Shown: positions 33,909 through 42,106 of the stretch, in pieces | How the letters are laid out: every line of letters begins with the position of its first letter | Numbering within the stretch: the stretch's first letter is position 1 | The notes under the pieces: model-generated | The model's input: only the letters and a program-made list of their open reading frames with translations | What the model was told of the DNA's origin: nothing | The model's database searches: none | NCBI GenBank assembly: GCA_023150555.1 | Contig: JAKLKQ010000004.1 | Coordinates: 134,411 to 198,410, forward strand | Length of the DNA stretch: 64,000 nt | Direction of reading: 5' to 3' | Origin: Planctomycetota bacterium | GTDB taxonomy: Bacteria; Planctomycetota; SZUA-567; H5-PLA8 | Position numbers and translations under genes: made by a program

Positions 33909-35015
33909 TTACTCGGCGATCTTGAAATTGAGCTTCTCGAACATCGCCGGGAACTGTTCTTTCGCCTCCTTGGCGGTCAACACCTTTCCGTTGATGCTGA
34001 CCTTTGCGTCCGGGCGGATCGTTCCGGGCTCGCCCGGAGTCTGGAGGCTCTTCCAAACGTCGGGCAGTTCCTTCTTCAGATCATCTTCCGTGTAGTGCTT
34101 GCCGTTGATTACGTACTCCCGCGATTCGGTGACGCTGATGCTTGCCGCCACGTTCGCGCCGTCGCCGCCAATAATGCTTCCGGCGGTGGCGCGGGGGTTG
34201 CCGCGATCCTGCGCGTTGGGAGCGACCTGCACCGCGGGCGCCTCGCCGTCGGCCGTGGCGAACTTCGCGGTGCCGGCGTCGATGGCCTTCCACTGCTCGG
34301 GCGAGGCGATGCGGATGGTGCCGTCCACGACGCGGTGTTCGCCGCCGGCCGATTCCCTGATCTGCTTCATCGCTTCGGCCATGGTCGCGTCGGCCAGCTT
34401 GAGCGTGACGGTCTTCTGCGCGATGCCTTTGTCGCATTCGGTGGGCACCTGGCTGAGGGTGCTCAGGAAGCCCAGGGCTTCGGCCAGCGGCGTATTGACC
34501 ATTTCGAGCGTGACCTTCCTCATCAGCAGTTCAGCTTCGCTGCCAACCTTCTGGGGCGCGGGCTGGCCGCTGTCGGCCTCCTTTTTCTCGGCATGCTCCG
34601 CGGCGGGCTTGGGGTCCTCGCCCTTCTCGAAAGCGGCGACCTCATCGTGCAACAGCAGGTGGATCTTCCCGTCGCGGAAGCGGTGCTCGGCGCCGGTCTG
34701 TTCCTTTACCTTGCGAAGGACCTCGGCCAGGGGCGCATCGGTGAATTCGAGGCTCACCTTCTTCTCCCCCGCCTGCGGCCAGACGACGATGGGCAGATTG
34801 GTGTCCGTAAGTCTGGCCGCCCACGACCAGGCGAGGAGCATCCTCATGTCGGTTACTTTCAGGTTGATGGTCGTGTTGAGCAGTTCTACCGCCATCTTGT
34901 CCACGTTCTGCGGCTCCGGCTTTCCGCTGCCGGCGTCCTCGGCGTTGGCCGGAGCGGCGAACAGCAGGCCGGCGGCCAATGCCATGCCGCTAAAAGTCTT
35001 CATGCTGCGATTCAT
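33909..35015 (-). CDS. Exported protein with repeated STN-like domains
   Basis: A 368-residue protein with a signal peptide (MNRSMKTFSGMALAAGLLFAAPANA). At least two, probably three, segments of about 60 residues resemble the secretin/TonB short N-terminal (STN) domain: VSLEFTDAPLAEVLRKVKEQ, VTLEMVNTPLAEALGFLSTL and VTLKLADATMAEAMKQIRES, each followed by a short strand such as EHRFRDGKIHLL. STN domains mediate contacts in the envelope, usually in secretins and TonB transducers; no secretin core is present here. ATG 35015 has AGAGGAGAG upstream. It is the third gene after sigma factor and anti-sigma, and ends at a terminator, so it is part of that signalling operon. Confidence 0.7.
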   Translation of the reverse strand: MNRSMKTFSGMALAAGLLFAAPANAEDAGSGKPEPQNVDKMAVELLNTTINLKVTDMRMLLAWSWAARLTDTNLPIVVWPQAGEKKVSLEFTDAPLAEVLRKVKEQTGAEHRFRDGKIHLLLHDEVAAFEKGEDPKPAAEHAEKKEADSGQPAPQKVGSEAELLMRKVTLEMVNTPLAEALGFLSTLSQVPTECDKGIAQKTVTLKLADATMAEAMKQIRESAGGEHRVVDGTIRIASPEQWKAIDAGTAKFATADGEAPAVQVAPNAQDRGNPRATAGSIIGGDGANVAASISVTESREYVINGKHYTEDDLKKELPDVWKSLQTPGEPGTIRPDAKVSINGKVLTAKEAKEQFPAMFEKLNFKIAE

Positions 35016-35064
35016 GGGTACTCTCCTCTTGGTCTGACGGTCCGCTTCGCGGGCTCGCGGCGGG

Positions 35065-36231
35065 TTAAAACTCCGGATTCTCGGCCGCCGGCGCGGTTCT
35101 CGGCTCGTTCGGCAGCCGCAGGACGATCTCGCCCTGCTCGACATGGAAGCTCAGGCCGGCCAGCGTGCAGAACTTGGCCAGCACCTCGGCGCCGGTCAGT
35201 TTCTCAGCCTTCAGAGTGACCTTCTTCGCGCCCGCAGCCTGCTCCGCGGCCGGCGAGAGCTTGATGCGCACCTTGATCAGCGTGACAAAGGTCTCGACGG
35301 CGTCCTTCACGGGCACGTCCGCAAGATCTGCGTCGATTACGTTCAACAGGTTTGCGGTGCCCTGCTGGACGCGCACGTTCTCGGGCTTCGGCGGTGCCAC
35401 GTCCGGGGGATTCCCATCCACGTTCTGGTCGATCTTTGCGGAGAACGGCATGCGCGGCAGCGCTGCAGGATCGGCCAGGTTGAAGCCGTCCTGCTGGAGG
35501 GTTCGTGCCGACATGGGCAGCGGATCGATGGAGGCGATCAGGAGATGCTCGCCTTCCGCAAGCTTGCAGACGTCCGATGCATCCCACGCGTTTGCGGTGA
35601 TGCTTGAGACGCGCAACTGGCCGCCTTCCGCCCAGGCATCCATGCGCCCCCAGTAGAACCCCACGCGCGGATCGTCCGGATCCTCGCCCAGCCGCACCGT
35701 CGTACCCGGCGCGACCTTTACGCGGTGCGAGCCGAAGACCGCGAGTTCACAGGCTTGGCCGGCCGCGGCGACTTGAAGCACATCGCCGGCGTGCAGCGGC
35801 GAATCTTTCGCCACGGCCACCCAGCGCGCGGGCGTCTCCTCGGTGCGCACGAACAGACCCGGCGTGCCGTCGCGCACAGCGCCAACCACCGCAGGCGGCG
35901 TCTTTGCGTTTTCGGCCACGGCTTTCTTCTTCTCCGTCGTCTCGGGCACCGCCACCGGCGCCGCCGGCTGCCCGAGCGTGAGGTAGAGCCAGCCCGCGCA
36001 GGCGGACGCCACCAGCGCTGCGGCGCAGGCCGCGGCGAGCCAACTCAAACGGGAGACCTTCGGCTCGCGCGCGGTGGCGTAGAGCGGCTGCCCTTTGGCG
36101 GCGTTCAGCTGCGCGCGGATGCGGCGCACGCGTTCGGCGGCCGGCACGGCGGGGCGATTGCGTTCGGCCCAGCGGAAAAGCGCTTCGCGTAGGACGCCGG
36201 CTTCGGCGGGCAGCAGCAGTTCGGCGTTCAC
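35065..36231 (-). CDS. Membrane anti-sigma / FecR-like protein with STN-like tail
   Basis: A 388-residue protein. A cytoplasmic N-terminal part (about residues 1-60) precedes one transmembrane helix (about 63-88, LSWLAAACAAALVASACAGWLYL with one break here). A FecR-like periplasmic domain at about 115-225 (AGDVLQVAAAGQACELAVFGS) follows, then an STN-like segment at about 310-375 (VTLKAEKLTGAEVLAKFCTLA). The start is GTG 36231, overlapping the sigma-factor stop (GTGA), which signals coupled translation. It should regulate that sigma factor; no zinc-finger cysteine motif is visible. Confidence 0.7.
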   Translation of the reverse strand: MNAELLLPAEAGVLREALFRWAERNRPAVPAAERVRRIRAQLNAAKGQPLYATAREPKVSRLSWLAAACAAALVASACAGWLYLTLGQPAAPVAVPETTEKKKAVAENAKTPPAVVGAVRDGTPGLFVRTEETPARWVAVAKDSPLHAGDVLQVAAAGQACELAVFGSHRVKVAPGTTVRLGEDPDDPRVGFYWGRMDAWAEGGQLRVSSITANAWDASDVCKLAEGEHLLIASIDPLPMSARTLQQDGFNLADPAALPRMPFSAKIDQNVDGNPPDVAPPKPENVRVQQGTANLLNVIDADLADVPVKDAVETFVTLIKVRIKLSPAAEQAAGAKKVTLKAEKLTGAEVLAKFCTLAGLSFHVEQGEIVLRLPNEPRTAPAAENPEF

Positions 36232-36866
36232 GATTGGGCTCCTTCGTTCGCTTCGTTCTCGTTCGTTGCGTTCAGCGCGGCGCGCACGGCGTTCAGCGCT
36301 CGGTTCAGGCGCACGCGCGCGTTGCCCGGCGAGATCCCCAGCACGGCGGCGATCTCCTGCGGTTCCAGGTTGTGCAGAAAGCGCAGCACCAGCACCTCGC
36401 GCTGCGGGCCGGGCAGCGCGTCGAGCACCTCATGCAGCAGCGCCAGGTCCTCGCGGCGGATCGCACGGTCCACCGGCGAGTCGTTCGCGGCCTGGGTCTC
36501 GTCGATCGCCGCGGCGTCGAAACGCTTGGCCTCGCGCACATTCTGCCGGCGCAGCAGGTCGATGGCCGCGTTGCGCGCGATGCGGTTCAACCACGCAACG
36601 AAGCCCTCCTGGTCCGCATCGAAGCGGCTCAGGCCCTGCACCATGCGAAGGAAGCTCTCCTGGACGGCATCCTCGGTCCAGTCGGGGCGTTTAAGGATCG
36701 AACGGCAGAGTGCCGCGACGCGTGCTTCGTATTGCCGGATAAGGCTTTCCAGGGCGCGGTCGTCCCCGGCGGCGGCGCGGCGCAGGAGCTGGCCTTCGTC
36801 GCTGGCGGGGGCTTTTTGGTCGGGGGGCTCGTGCATCGCAAGCCGTTCTAAAGCGGTGGTGTTCAT
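36228..36866 (-). CDS. ECF-type RNA polymerase sigma factor (sigma module 3)
   Basis: A 212-residue sigma factor. Region 2 has WTEDAVQESFLRMVQGLSRF and FVAWLNRIARNAAIDLLRR. Region 4 has LPGPQREVLVLRFLHNLEPQEIAAVLGIS and GNARVRLNRALNAVRAAL. ATG 36866 is used, but ATG 36836 is an alternative and neither has a clear ribosome site. It starts a three-gene operon with the FecR-like and STN-like genes. The layout sigma - FecR-like - STN-like recalls cell-surface signalling systems, although no TonB receptor is here. Confidence 0.9.
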   Translation of the reverse strand: MNTTALERLAMHEPPDQKAPASDEGQLLRRAAAGDDRALESLIRQYEARVAALCRSILKRPDWTEDAVQESFLRMVQGLSRFDADQEGFVAWLNRIARNAAIDLLRRQNVREAKRFDAAAIDETQAANDSPVDRAIRREDLALLHEVLDALPGPQREVLVLRFLHNLEPQEIAAVLGISPGNARVRLNRALNAVRAALNATNENEANEGAQS

Positions 36867-37008
36867 CGTCAATACGCACGCACCAGGACGCCGCGCGTTA
36901 CAGAATGGGACGGGGATATTTGCATACCGAATAGGGGGCCGCCCCGACTGGACTCGGGCCGCCGGGTCCGTTAAGACGGTGGCCACGATTCAGTCCGGAG
37001 AAGGCCCC

Positions 37009-38175
37009 GTGAAACAGCTCGCAGCGCCGCCGGCCACAGCCATGATGGCGATGAAGCATTTCGCGCTGCGCGACGAGGCCGTGAATGTCACCATCATGGT
37101 GGCGGTGGAGCTGAATAACGAGGACCGCACGCAGGCCAGCCGCATCTTGGAACGCAGCGGCTTCAAGGTACTGCCCGAGTACGAACGCTCCAACCCGCAC
37201 CAGAAGGTCATCCTCAAGTACGTAGGCAACTCCCTGGAACGCCACCCGCGCGCACTCGCCTGCGGCGCCCGCAACCTCTTCGTGGACGACGCCGAGTCCA
37301 AGGTCGGGCGCCTCAGCGCCGTGAACCAGGAGGTCAACGAGCCGTTCTTCGAGCCCCAGGTGGTGCCGGTGCGCAGCGAACTGGCCAAGTCCTTCACCAG
37401 CGCCGTGCTGCGCTACCTGTGCCTGCCTCCGATGGACCTCGACCGCCTGGCGCACCAGGCCCCCACGATGGTGATCGACCAGCGCCCGGTGGTGCCCACC
37501 GGCGAGACCGGCGGCGCGGTCATCACCGAGCAGTGGCTGAGGAGCCGCAGCCGCGACCTGGCCTTCGTCGCCTGGGTCGGCCGCAAGTGGCCGCAGGGCG
37601 GCGCCCTGCGCGAGGTACTCGACAAGATCCCCTACGCCGACTGGCTGATCTCGCTGCTGGGCTACACGCGCTACCTGCCTACTTCGGTGGAAGGAAAGAA
37701 GATGCTCGTGCGGCTGGCCTGCGTCTGCGCGGCGCGCGCCCAAGTGTGGGTGCCGAATTCGCCCTCGCGCAAGGCGGTGACGGCCGCCGAGCGCTGGGTG
37801 CTGGAGCCCACCGACGAGCGGCGCAAGGAAGCCATGGCCGCGGCGGACGACGTCTCGAAGCTGCAACCCGACCCCGAACTGATCAACAGCGGCGGATCGA
37901 TCCTGTACATCGCCGAGGCCGCCAAGGACGCCGCCATGCGCGCGGCCATCGCCGCCGGCGACAACGACCCCTCGCGCATTATCAGCTCCGCCGCGCGCGC
38001 CGCTGCCGCCGCCGTCGCGACGGCCAGCTTCGCCAACAACGCAGCCAAGTCCTCGATCCACGACACCTGGCTGGACCTGATCAGCGCCAAGATGAGCCCC
38101 AGCGAGGCCGCCGAGCACAAGGCCCTCTGCAACGCCGTGCGCCGCGTCGTCAGCGAGAAGGAACGCGGGAACTGA
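37009..38175 (+). CDS. Unknown protein, possible Imm5-like C-terminal half
   Basis: A 388-residue soluble protein that I do not recognise overall. The N-terminal 110 residues contain FALRDEAVNVTIMVAVELNN and NNEDRTQASRILERSGFKVL. The C-terminal half is Ala-rich and helical (about residues 230-388), with VRLACVCAARAQVWVP and RKAVTAAERWVLEPTDERRKE. That stretch has the feel of Imm5-type putative immunity proteins, but the match is by eye and weak. No signal peptide or membrane helix is seen. GTG 37009 is chosen because GGAGAAGG lies just upstream; ATG 37042 and ATG 37045 are further options. It is divergent from sigma module 3. Confidence 0.55.
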   Translation: MKQLAAPPATAMMAMKHFALRDEAVNVTIMVAVELNNEDRTQASRILERSGFKVLPEYERSNPHQKVILKYVGNSLERHPRALACGARNLFVDDAESKVGRLSAVNQEVNEPFFEPQVVPVRSELAKSFTSAVLRYLCLPPMDLDRLAHQAPTMVIDQRPVVPTGETGGAVITEQWLRSRSRDLAFVAWVGRKWPQGGALREVLDKIPYADWLISLLGYTRYLPTSVEGKKMLVRLACVCAARAQVWVPNSPSRKAVTAAERWVLEPTDERRKEAMAAADDVSKLQPDPELINSGGSILYIAEAAKDAAMRAAIAAGDNDPSRIISSAARAAAAAVATASFANNAAKSSIHDTWLDLISAKMSPSEAAEHKALCNAVRRVVSEKERGN

Positions 38176-38181
38176 AAAGCA

Positions 38182-38210
38182 GAGGTGAGGGGCGAGCGGT
38201 CAGGGGTGAG
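38182..38210 (+). repeat. Dispersed intergenic repeat, family B, copy 1
   Basis: A GGGGCGAGCGGTCAGGGG element just after the unknown gene. A close copy lies at 47294-47313, and an inverted, more diverged copy lies at 15942-15970 between sufC and sufB. Confidence 0.55.
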
Positions 38211-38341
38211 TATCGGAGTGGCTTCGCCACCCTTCTTGTTTTCAGCTACGCGTTAGATTGCAGTTTTAAGAAAGTGCGCCGACCAGCCGCGCCGAAGCGA
38301 AGCGGAGGCGGGAGGCGTTCCATTTCTCGCCGCTCGCCGCT

Positions 38342-40429
38342 TCATTTCAAATACCGCATCACCTGCTCGACGCGGGCCTGCTCGTCGGGCTTGGCGGCGG
38401 CGACGATGCGCACGCCGTTGTCCTCGTCGAAGACCCACGCCACGTTCGCGGCCTTGGCCATCTCGTTCAGCGCCTCGGCGAGCGGACGCTCGGTCGTGCG
38501 CACGCTCAGCGGCAGCTCCCCGGCCTGCTTCGCGTCGACGCGGATCTTCGTGCCCGTCAGCAGCGTCAGCAGCTGCGCGCCTTCGGCCAGCGGCGTGTCT
38601 TGGAAGTTGAAGGTTACGGGCATGCGCACGCGTTCGAGCAGTTCGCGGGTCTTCGGATCGGCGCGCACCATCAGGTCCCAGACCTCCAGGCACGTCTCCG
38701 GGTTGCGGTCCTTGCTGTAGATCACGCGGCCCAGCGCCTGGAAGGTGTCGCCCGTGCGCAGGTCGCCGGCCTTCGCCGCGACGTCGGCGTACGGGTAGTT
38801 CGCGGCCAGCAGCTTCAGCAGCGGCGGCGCGCTATTCTCGCCGGCGGCCTTCGCGTGCAGGTCCTTCGCCTCGGCGCGGAAGACGAACGGATGCAGGTTG
38901 TTCGGCGCGTCGGTCTTGATCTGCAGGGCCAGGCGGTCCTTGGCCGACAGCGATGCGTCGGGGCCGTCGTAGGTGCCGGCGACCCAGACCCAGCGCCCGG
39001 CCCAGGTCTCGGGAAGCGCGCTCAGCTCCGTCGCGCCGACGGTGGGCGCCGACGCGCGCATCTTGCCCAGGTCCGGCGGCGCGGCCAGCGCGTTGGCGGG
39101 GTCGGCGGCGCCGCTCAGTTCGCCCGCGGCCGGCTGCGCATTCTGCACGGCCTCGAAGGCGTAGCTGCACAGGAAGTTCCCGCGGACTTCCGGCTTGGCG
39201 GCCTTCCACAGCGCCTCCAGGTTCGCGGCGGAACCGCCGTTCCCGAAGTCGTCGGGCACGGGGACGCCGGGCAGCGCGTCGCGCAGGTTCTTGCTCGAAG
39301 GGTAATCGGGCACGAAGCCCGGCGGAAGGGTGACCTTGCGCTGCTGCGCGAGCGCGAAGCAGTCCTTCATGCCGGTCAGCGCATCGGGGTAGTTCCGCGT
39401 CCAGGCGCGATCGGCCAGCGCGCGCACCGGGAAGCGCATGCGCGATTCGAGCTGGTTGATCTCGAGCCCCGAGCCCGCGCAGGCGGTGCAGCGCCCCAGT
39501 TTGGTGCCCTGGCAGGTGGGGCATGTCACCTGCACGCGGCGTTCGGGCTTCACGCCGTTGAGCGTGATCACCGCGGGGATGATGCGCTCGACGGTGCCCG
39601 CGCCTTTGCAGGCGGCGCAGGCGCCTACGCCGGCGTGCTTGGTGCAGACGGTGCAGGTGATGACCTTCGCCGTGTCGACCTCGTTCCCGGCGGCGGTCAG
39701 TTCGCCCCGCGCGATGCCTTCCATCGTCTGGCGCACTTCGGCGAGCTTCGCCAGCACCTGCGCGCGCGTCACCGGCGCGTCGGGGCCTTCGCTGGCCTGC
39801 GGTCCGGCGTAGCTCAGCGCGTGGGCGAACTTCAGCGTCGCGACGGCCTGGGCCCAATCGCGCTTCTGCATGTACCCTTGCGCCTCGTCGTAGGCCGTCT
39901 GTCGGCGCTTATCGAGGTCGCGCTTCAACTCGCGCGCCTTCACCTGCGCTTCCAGGTCGGCGGTCTTGGCGGCCAGGTCGTCGAGCAGTTCGATGGCGGC
40001 GATGGGCTCGCGCGGCGCCAGGATCTCCGCGAGTTTGCGCGTGGCCTGCACGTAGAACGGCGAGGCCATGGTGCGGATCTCGCCCAGCAGTTCCTCGCTT
40101 TGCCGGCGCAGATTGTTCGCGAGGCAGTGCTGCGCGAGTTCCCAGCGGCCCTTGGCGTCGTCGCTGGCCAGCGCCTTCTTGCGCTTCTCGTACGCCTGCA
40201 GGGGCGATTCCTTGTACGCCACGTCGCGCACTTCCGATCGCCGCAGCGTGACCGTGCCCGTGGCGGTGCGGATTTTAACCGTCGTCTCGGTGTCTTCGAT
40301 GACCTCGCCTTCCAGCACGCGGCCGTCCTTTGTCGTCACCGTGTCGGCGCGGGCAAGGCCCGGCGCGAACGCGGCGGCCAACAAGAAGATGAGCAGGAGA
40401 TTTCGTATGCTTCGCATGAAACTCGTCAT
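38342..40429 (-). CDS. Exported protein with zinc-ribbon (DnaJ-like) and STN-like domains
   Basis: A 695-residue protein with a signal peptide (core LLLIFLLAAAFAPGLA, cleavage near RA-DT). An early beta segment TVTTKDGRVLEGEVIEDT is followed by a helical region (about 75-240). Four CxxC pairs at about residues 253-315 (CTVC, CAAC, CPTC, CTAC), with CxxCxGxG spacing, resemble the DnaJ zinc ribbon. The C-terminus (about 600-690) has VTFNFQDTPLAEGAQLLTLL and LSVRTTERPLAEALNEMAKA, an STN-like pair similar to those at 33909-35015. Function is unknown. The start could be ATG 40417 instead of 40429. It follows trpF by 10 bases but has no obvious link to it. Confidence 0.65.
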   Translation of the reverse strand: MTSFMRSIRNLLLIFLLAAAFAPGLARADTVTTKDGRVLEGEVIEDTETTVKIRTATGTVTLRRSEVRDVAYKESPLQAYEKRKKALASDDAKGRWELAQHCLANNLRRQSEELLGEIRTMASPFYVQATRKLAEILAPREPIAAIELLDDLAAKTADLEAQVKARELKRDLDKRRQTAYDEAQGYMQKRDWAQAVATLKFAHALSYAGPQASEGPDAPVTRAQVLAKLAEVRQTMEGIARGELTAAGNEVDTAKVITCTVCTKHAGVGACAACKGAGTVERIIPAVITLNGVKPERRVQVTCPTCQGTKLGRCTACAGSGLEINQLESRMRFPVRALADRAWTRNYPDALTGMKDCFALAQQRKVTLPPGFVPDYPSSKNLRDALPGVPVPDDFGNGGSAANLEALWKAAKPEVRGNFLCSYAFEAVQNAQPAAGELSGAADPANALAAPPDLGKMRASAPTVGATELSALPETWAGRWVWVAGTYDGPDASLSAKDRLALQIKTDAPNNLHPFVFRAEAKDLHAKAAGENSAPPLLKLLAANYPYADVAAKAGDLRTGDTFQALGRVIYSKDRNPETCLEVWDLMVRADPKTRELLERVRMPVTFNFQDTPLAEGAQLLTLLTGTKIRVDAKQAGELPLSVRTTERPLAEALNEMAKAANVAWVFDEDNGVRIVAAAKPDEQARVEQVMRYLK

Positions 40430-40439
40430 TCCTGGATAT

Positions 40440-41096
40440 TCAAACCGATCGCGCCGCTTCTACGAAGGTCCGGATCTTCGCGGCGTCCTTGATGCCCGGC
40501 GCCGACTCCACGCCGCTGGCGGTGTCGACCCACACGGGGCGCACGCGCCGCACGGCCTCGGCGACGTTCTTCGGCGTCAGCCCGCCGGCCAGCAGCCACT
40601 CGGCGGGGCGCGCGAAGCCGTCGAGCAGCGCCCAGTCGAAGCTTTTGCCCGTGCCGCCGCGCGAAGCATCGCCGCCGCTTCCATCCGCGCGCGCGTCCAG
40701 CAGCACCGCGTCGCAGGGGAAGCCGGCTACCGCGCGCAGGTCCTCGGCGCGGGCGATCCGGAAGGCCTTCCAGACGGCCGCGCCGCCCAGCCGCGCCTTC
40801 AGTGCGCGAGCGGTCTCGGGCGATTCGTCGCCGTGCAACTGGACGGCATTCAGGCCCAGGCTCTTAGCATATTCGACCAATACATCGGGCTCGGGATTCA
40901 CGAAAACCCCAACCTTTATAAGAGAAACGCCGCCGAGGCCCGCGAGGACGGCCTGCGCCTCGTGCATTCCGGCCAGAAAGCGCGGGCTGCCGGCCACGAA
41001 GTTCAGGCCGATGGCGTCGGCCCCGGCCTGGGCGGCCGCCCGGGCGTCCTCGGGCCGCCTGACTCCGCAGATCTTAACCTTCACGCGCGCGCTCAT
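40440..41096 (-). CDS. trpF: Phosphoribosylanthranilate isomerase
   Basis: A 218-residue TIM-barrel enzyme of tryptophan synthesis, converting N-(5-phosphoribosyl)anthranilate to the carboxyphenylamino-deoxyribulose phosphate. Family motifs are present in order: VKICGV with the catalytic Cys at residue 10, NAVQLHGDES, LLAGGLTPKNV, and the general-acid Asp in WVDTASGVE near residue 188. The length is normal for TrpF. No other trp gene is in the window, so the pathway is dispersed here. It lies upstream of the zinc-ribbon/STN gene on the same strand. Confidence 0.95.
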   Translation of the reverse strand: MSARVKVKICGVRRPEDARAAAQAGADAIGLNFVAGSPRFLAGMHEAQAVLAGLGGVSLIKVGVFVNPEPDVLVEYAKSLGLNAVQLHGDESPETARALKARLGGAAVWKAFRIARAEDLRAVAGFPCDAVLLDARADGSGGDASRGGTGKSFDWALLDGFARPAEWLLAGGLTPKNVAEAVRRVRPVWVDTASGVESAPGIKDAAKIRTFVEAARSV

Positions 41097-41167
41097 CGCT
41101 AAAGCTTACACCACTGCAGGGCGGGGGGTCCAGCGAGGCGTGACGGTTGAATGCGGGCGGAGTTGCT

Positions 41168-42106
41168 TTACTTCTCTTGAGCGGCCTTCTGGTCGAGGAA
41201 GCGCTGCCAGGCGGCGGGGTCGGCCAGCTGCGCGTCGCGCGCGCCCATCGCGCGCAGCTGTTCGACGACGTAGTGGCTCATCTCGACGGCGAGGATCTCG
41301 CTGTCCAGCACCACGCCGGTCAGGAAGCTGCGGATGACGGGATCGAAGGTCGCGCCGTTGACGTCGTAGTCGGCGATGTAGCTGCGCTGTTCGGCGATCA
41401 GGATGTGCGCGCGCCCGATGCGCCCCCAGCGCTTGGTGATCTTGCGGATCAGCACCTGGACGACGCCCGGTCCGCCGACGGCACGCAGCGCGCCGAAGGC
41501 GCGGCGCTGCTCGATCGCGTTGGGGCGTTCGAGGCCTTCCGCCATCTCGCGCACGGCGGCCGGTTCGTCGGCGGGCACCAGCTTCTGCCACGCGGCCAGG
41601 GCGTCGGCGCGGATCGCGTCGTCGTTCTCGGCGACGGTCACGCGCGCCAGCGCCTTGCGCACGGCCGCGCGGTCGGTGCCCTCGAGGCCCGTCATCTCGG
41701 CGGCCTTCAACTCCTCGGCGGCACGGCGGCGCAGCTTCTCCTGCCCGCCTTCGGCGGCCTGAGCCAGCGCGCGCATGCGGAGGCGCTCGTCGAGCGCCGC
41801 CCACGCTTCGTGCGCGGGCTTGTCGCCGTCGAGGTCCTTGCGCAGCAGTTCGAGCGCCTTGCGCGTGTCGGTTTCGTCGATGCGCTTCTGCCCGGCGGCC
41901 GTCAGGTCGATCTGCAGTTCGTCCGGGTGCGCGGCGGGCGCAGGCGCTTTCTCGTTCGCGGCCACCCTTTCCTGCGGCTTGGGCGCCGTGGCGGGCGCGG
42001 GCTTCGCAGAAACGTCGTCGGCGGGTGCGATCGCGAGCGTCTCGCTGCCGTGTGCCGTCGCTAGCAGCAGCGCGAGAAGTGCGAAGGCCGCGAAGCGCGC
42101 GTTCAT
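41168..42106 (-). CDS. Exported HEAT-like protein, paralogue 2 of a tandem pair
   Basis: A 312-residue protein with a signal peptide (MNARFAAFALLALLLATAHG). The middle (about residues 80-220) is made of charged helices that resemble degenerate HEAT units. The C-terminal part contains RAHILIAEQRSYIADYDV then FDPVIRSFLTGVVLD. The same pattern occurs in the upstream neighbour, so the two genes are paralogues. Its ATG overlaps the TGA of that gene (ATGA). I recognise no named family. Confidence 0.65.
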   Translation of the reverse strand: MNARFAAFALLALLLATAHGSETLAIAPADDVSAKPAPATAPKPQERVAANEKAPAPAAHPDELQIDLTAAGQKRIDETDTRKALELLRKDLDGDKPAHEAWAALDERLRMRALAQAAEGGQEKLRRRAAEELKAAEMTGLEGTDRAAVRKALARVTVAENDDAIRADALAAWQKLVPADEPAAVREMAEGLERPNAIEQRRAFGALRAVGGPGVVQVLIRKITKRWGRIGRAHILIAEQRSYIADYDVNGATFDPVIRSFLTGVVLDSEILAVEMSHYVVEQLRAMGARDAQLADPAAWQRFLDQKAAQEK

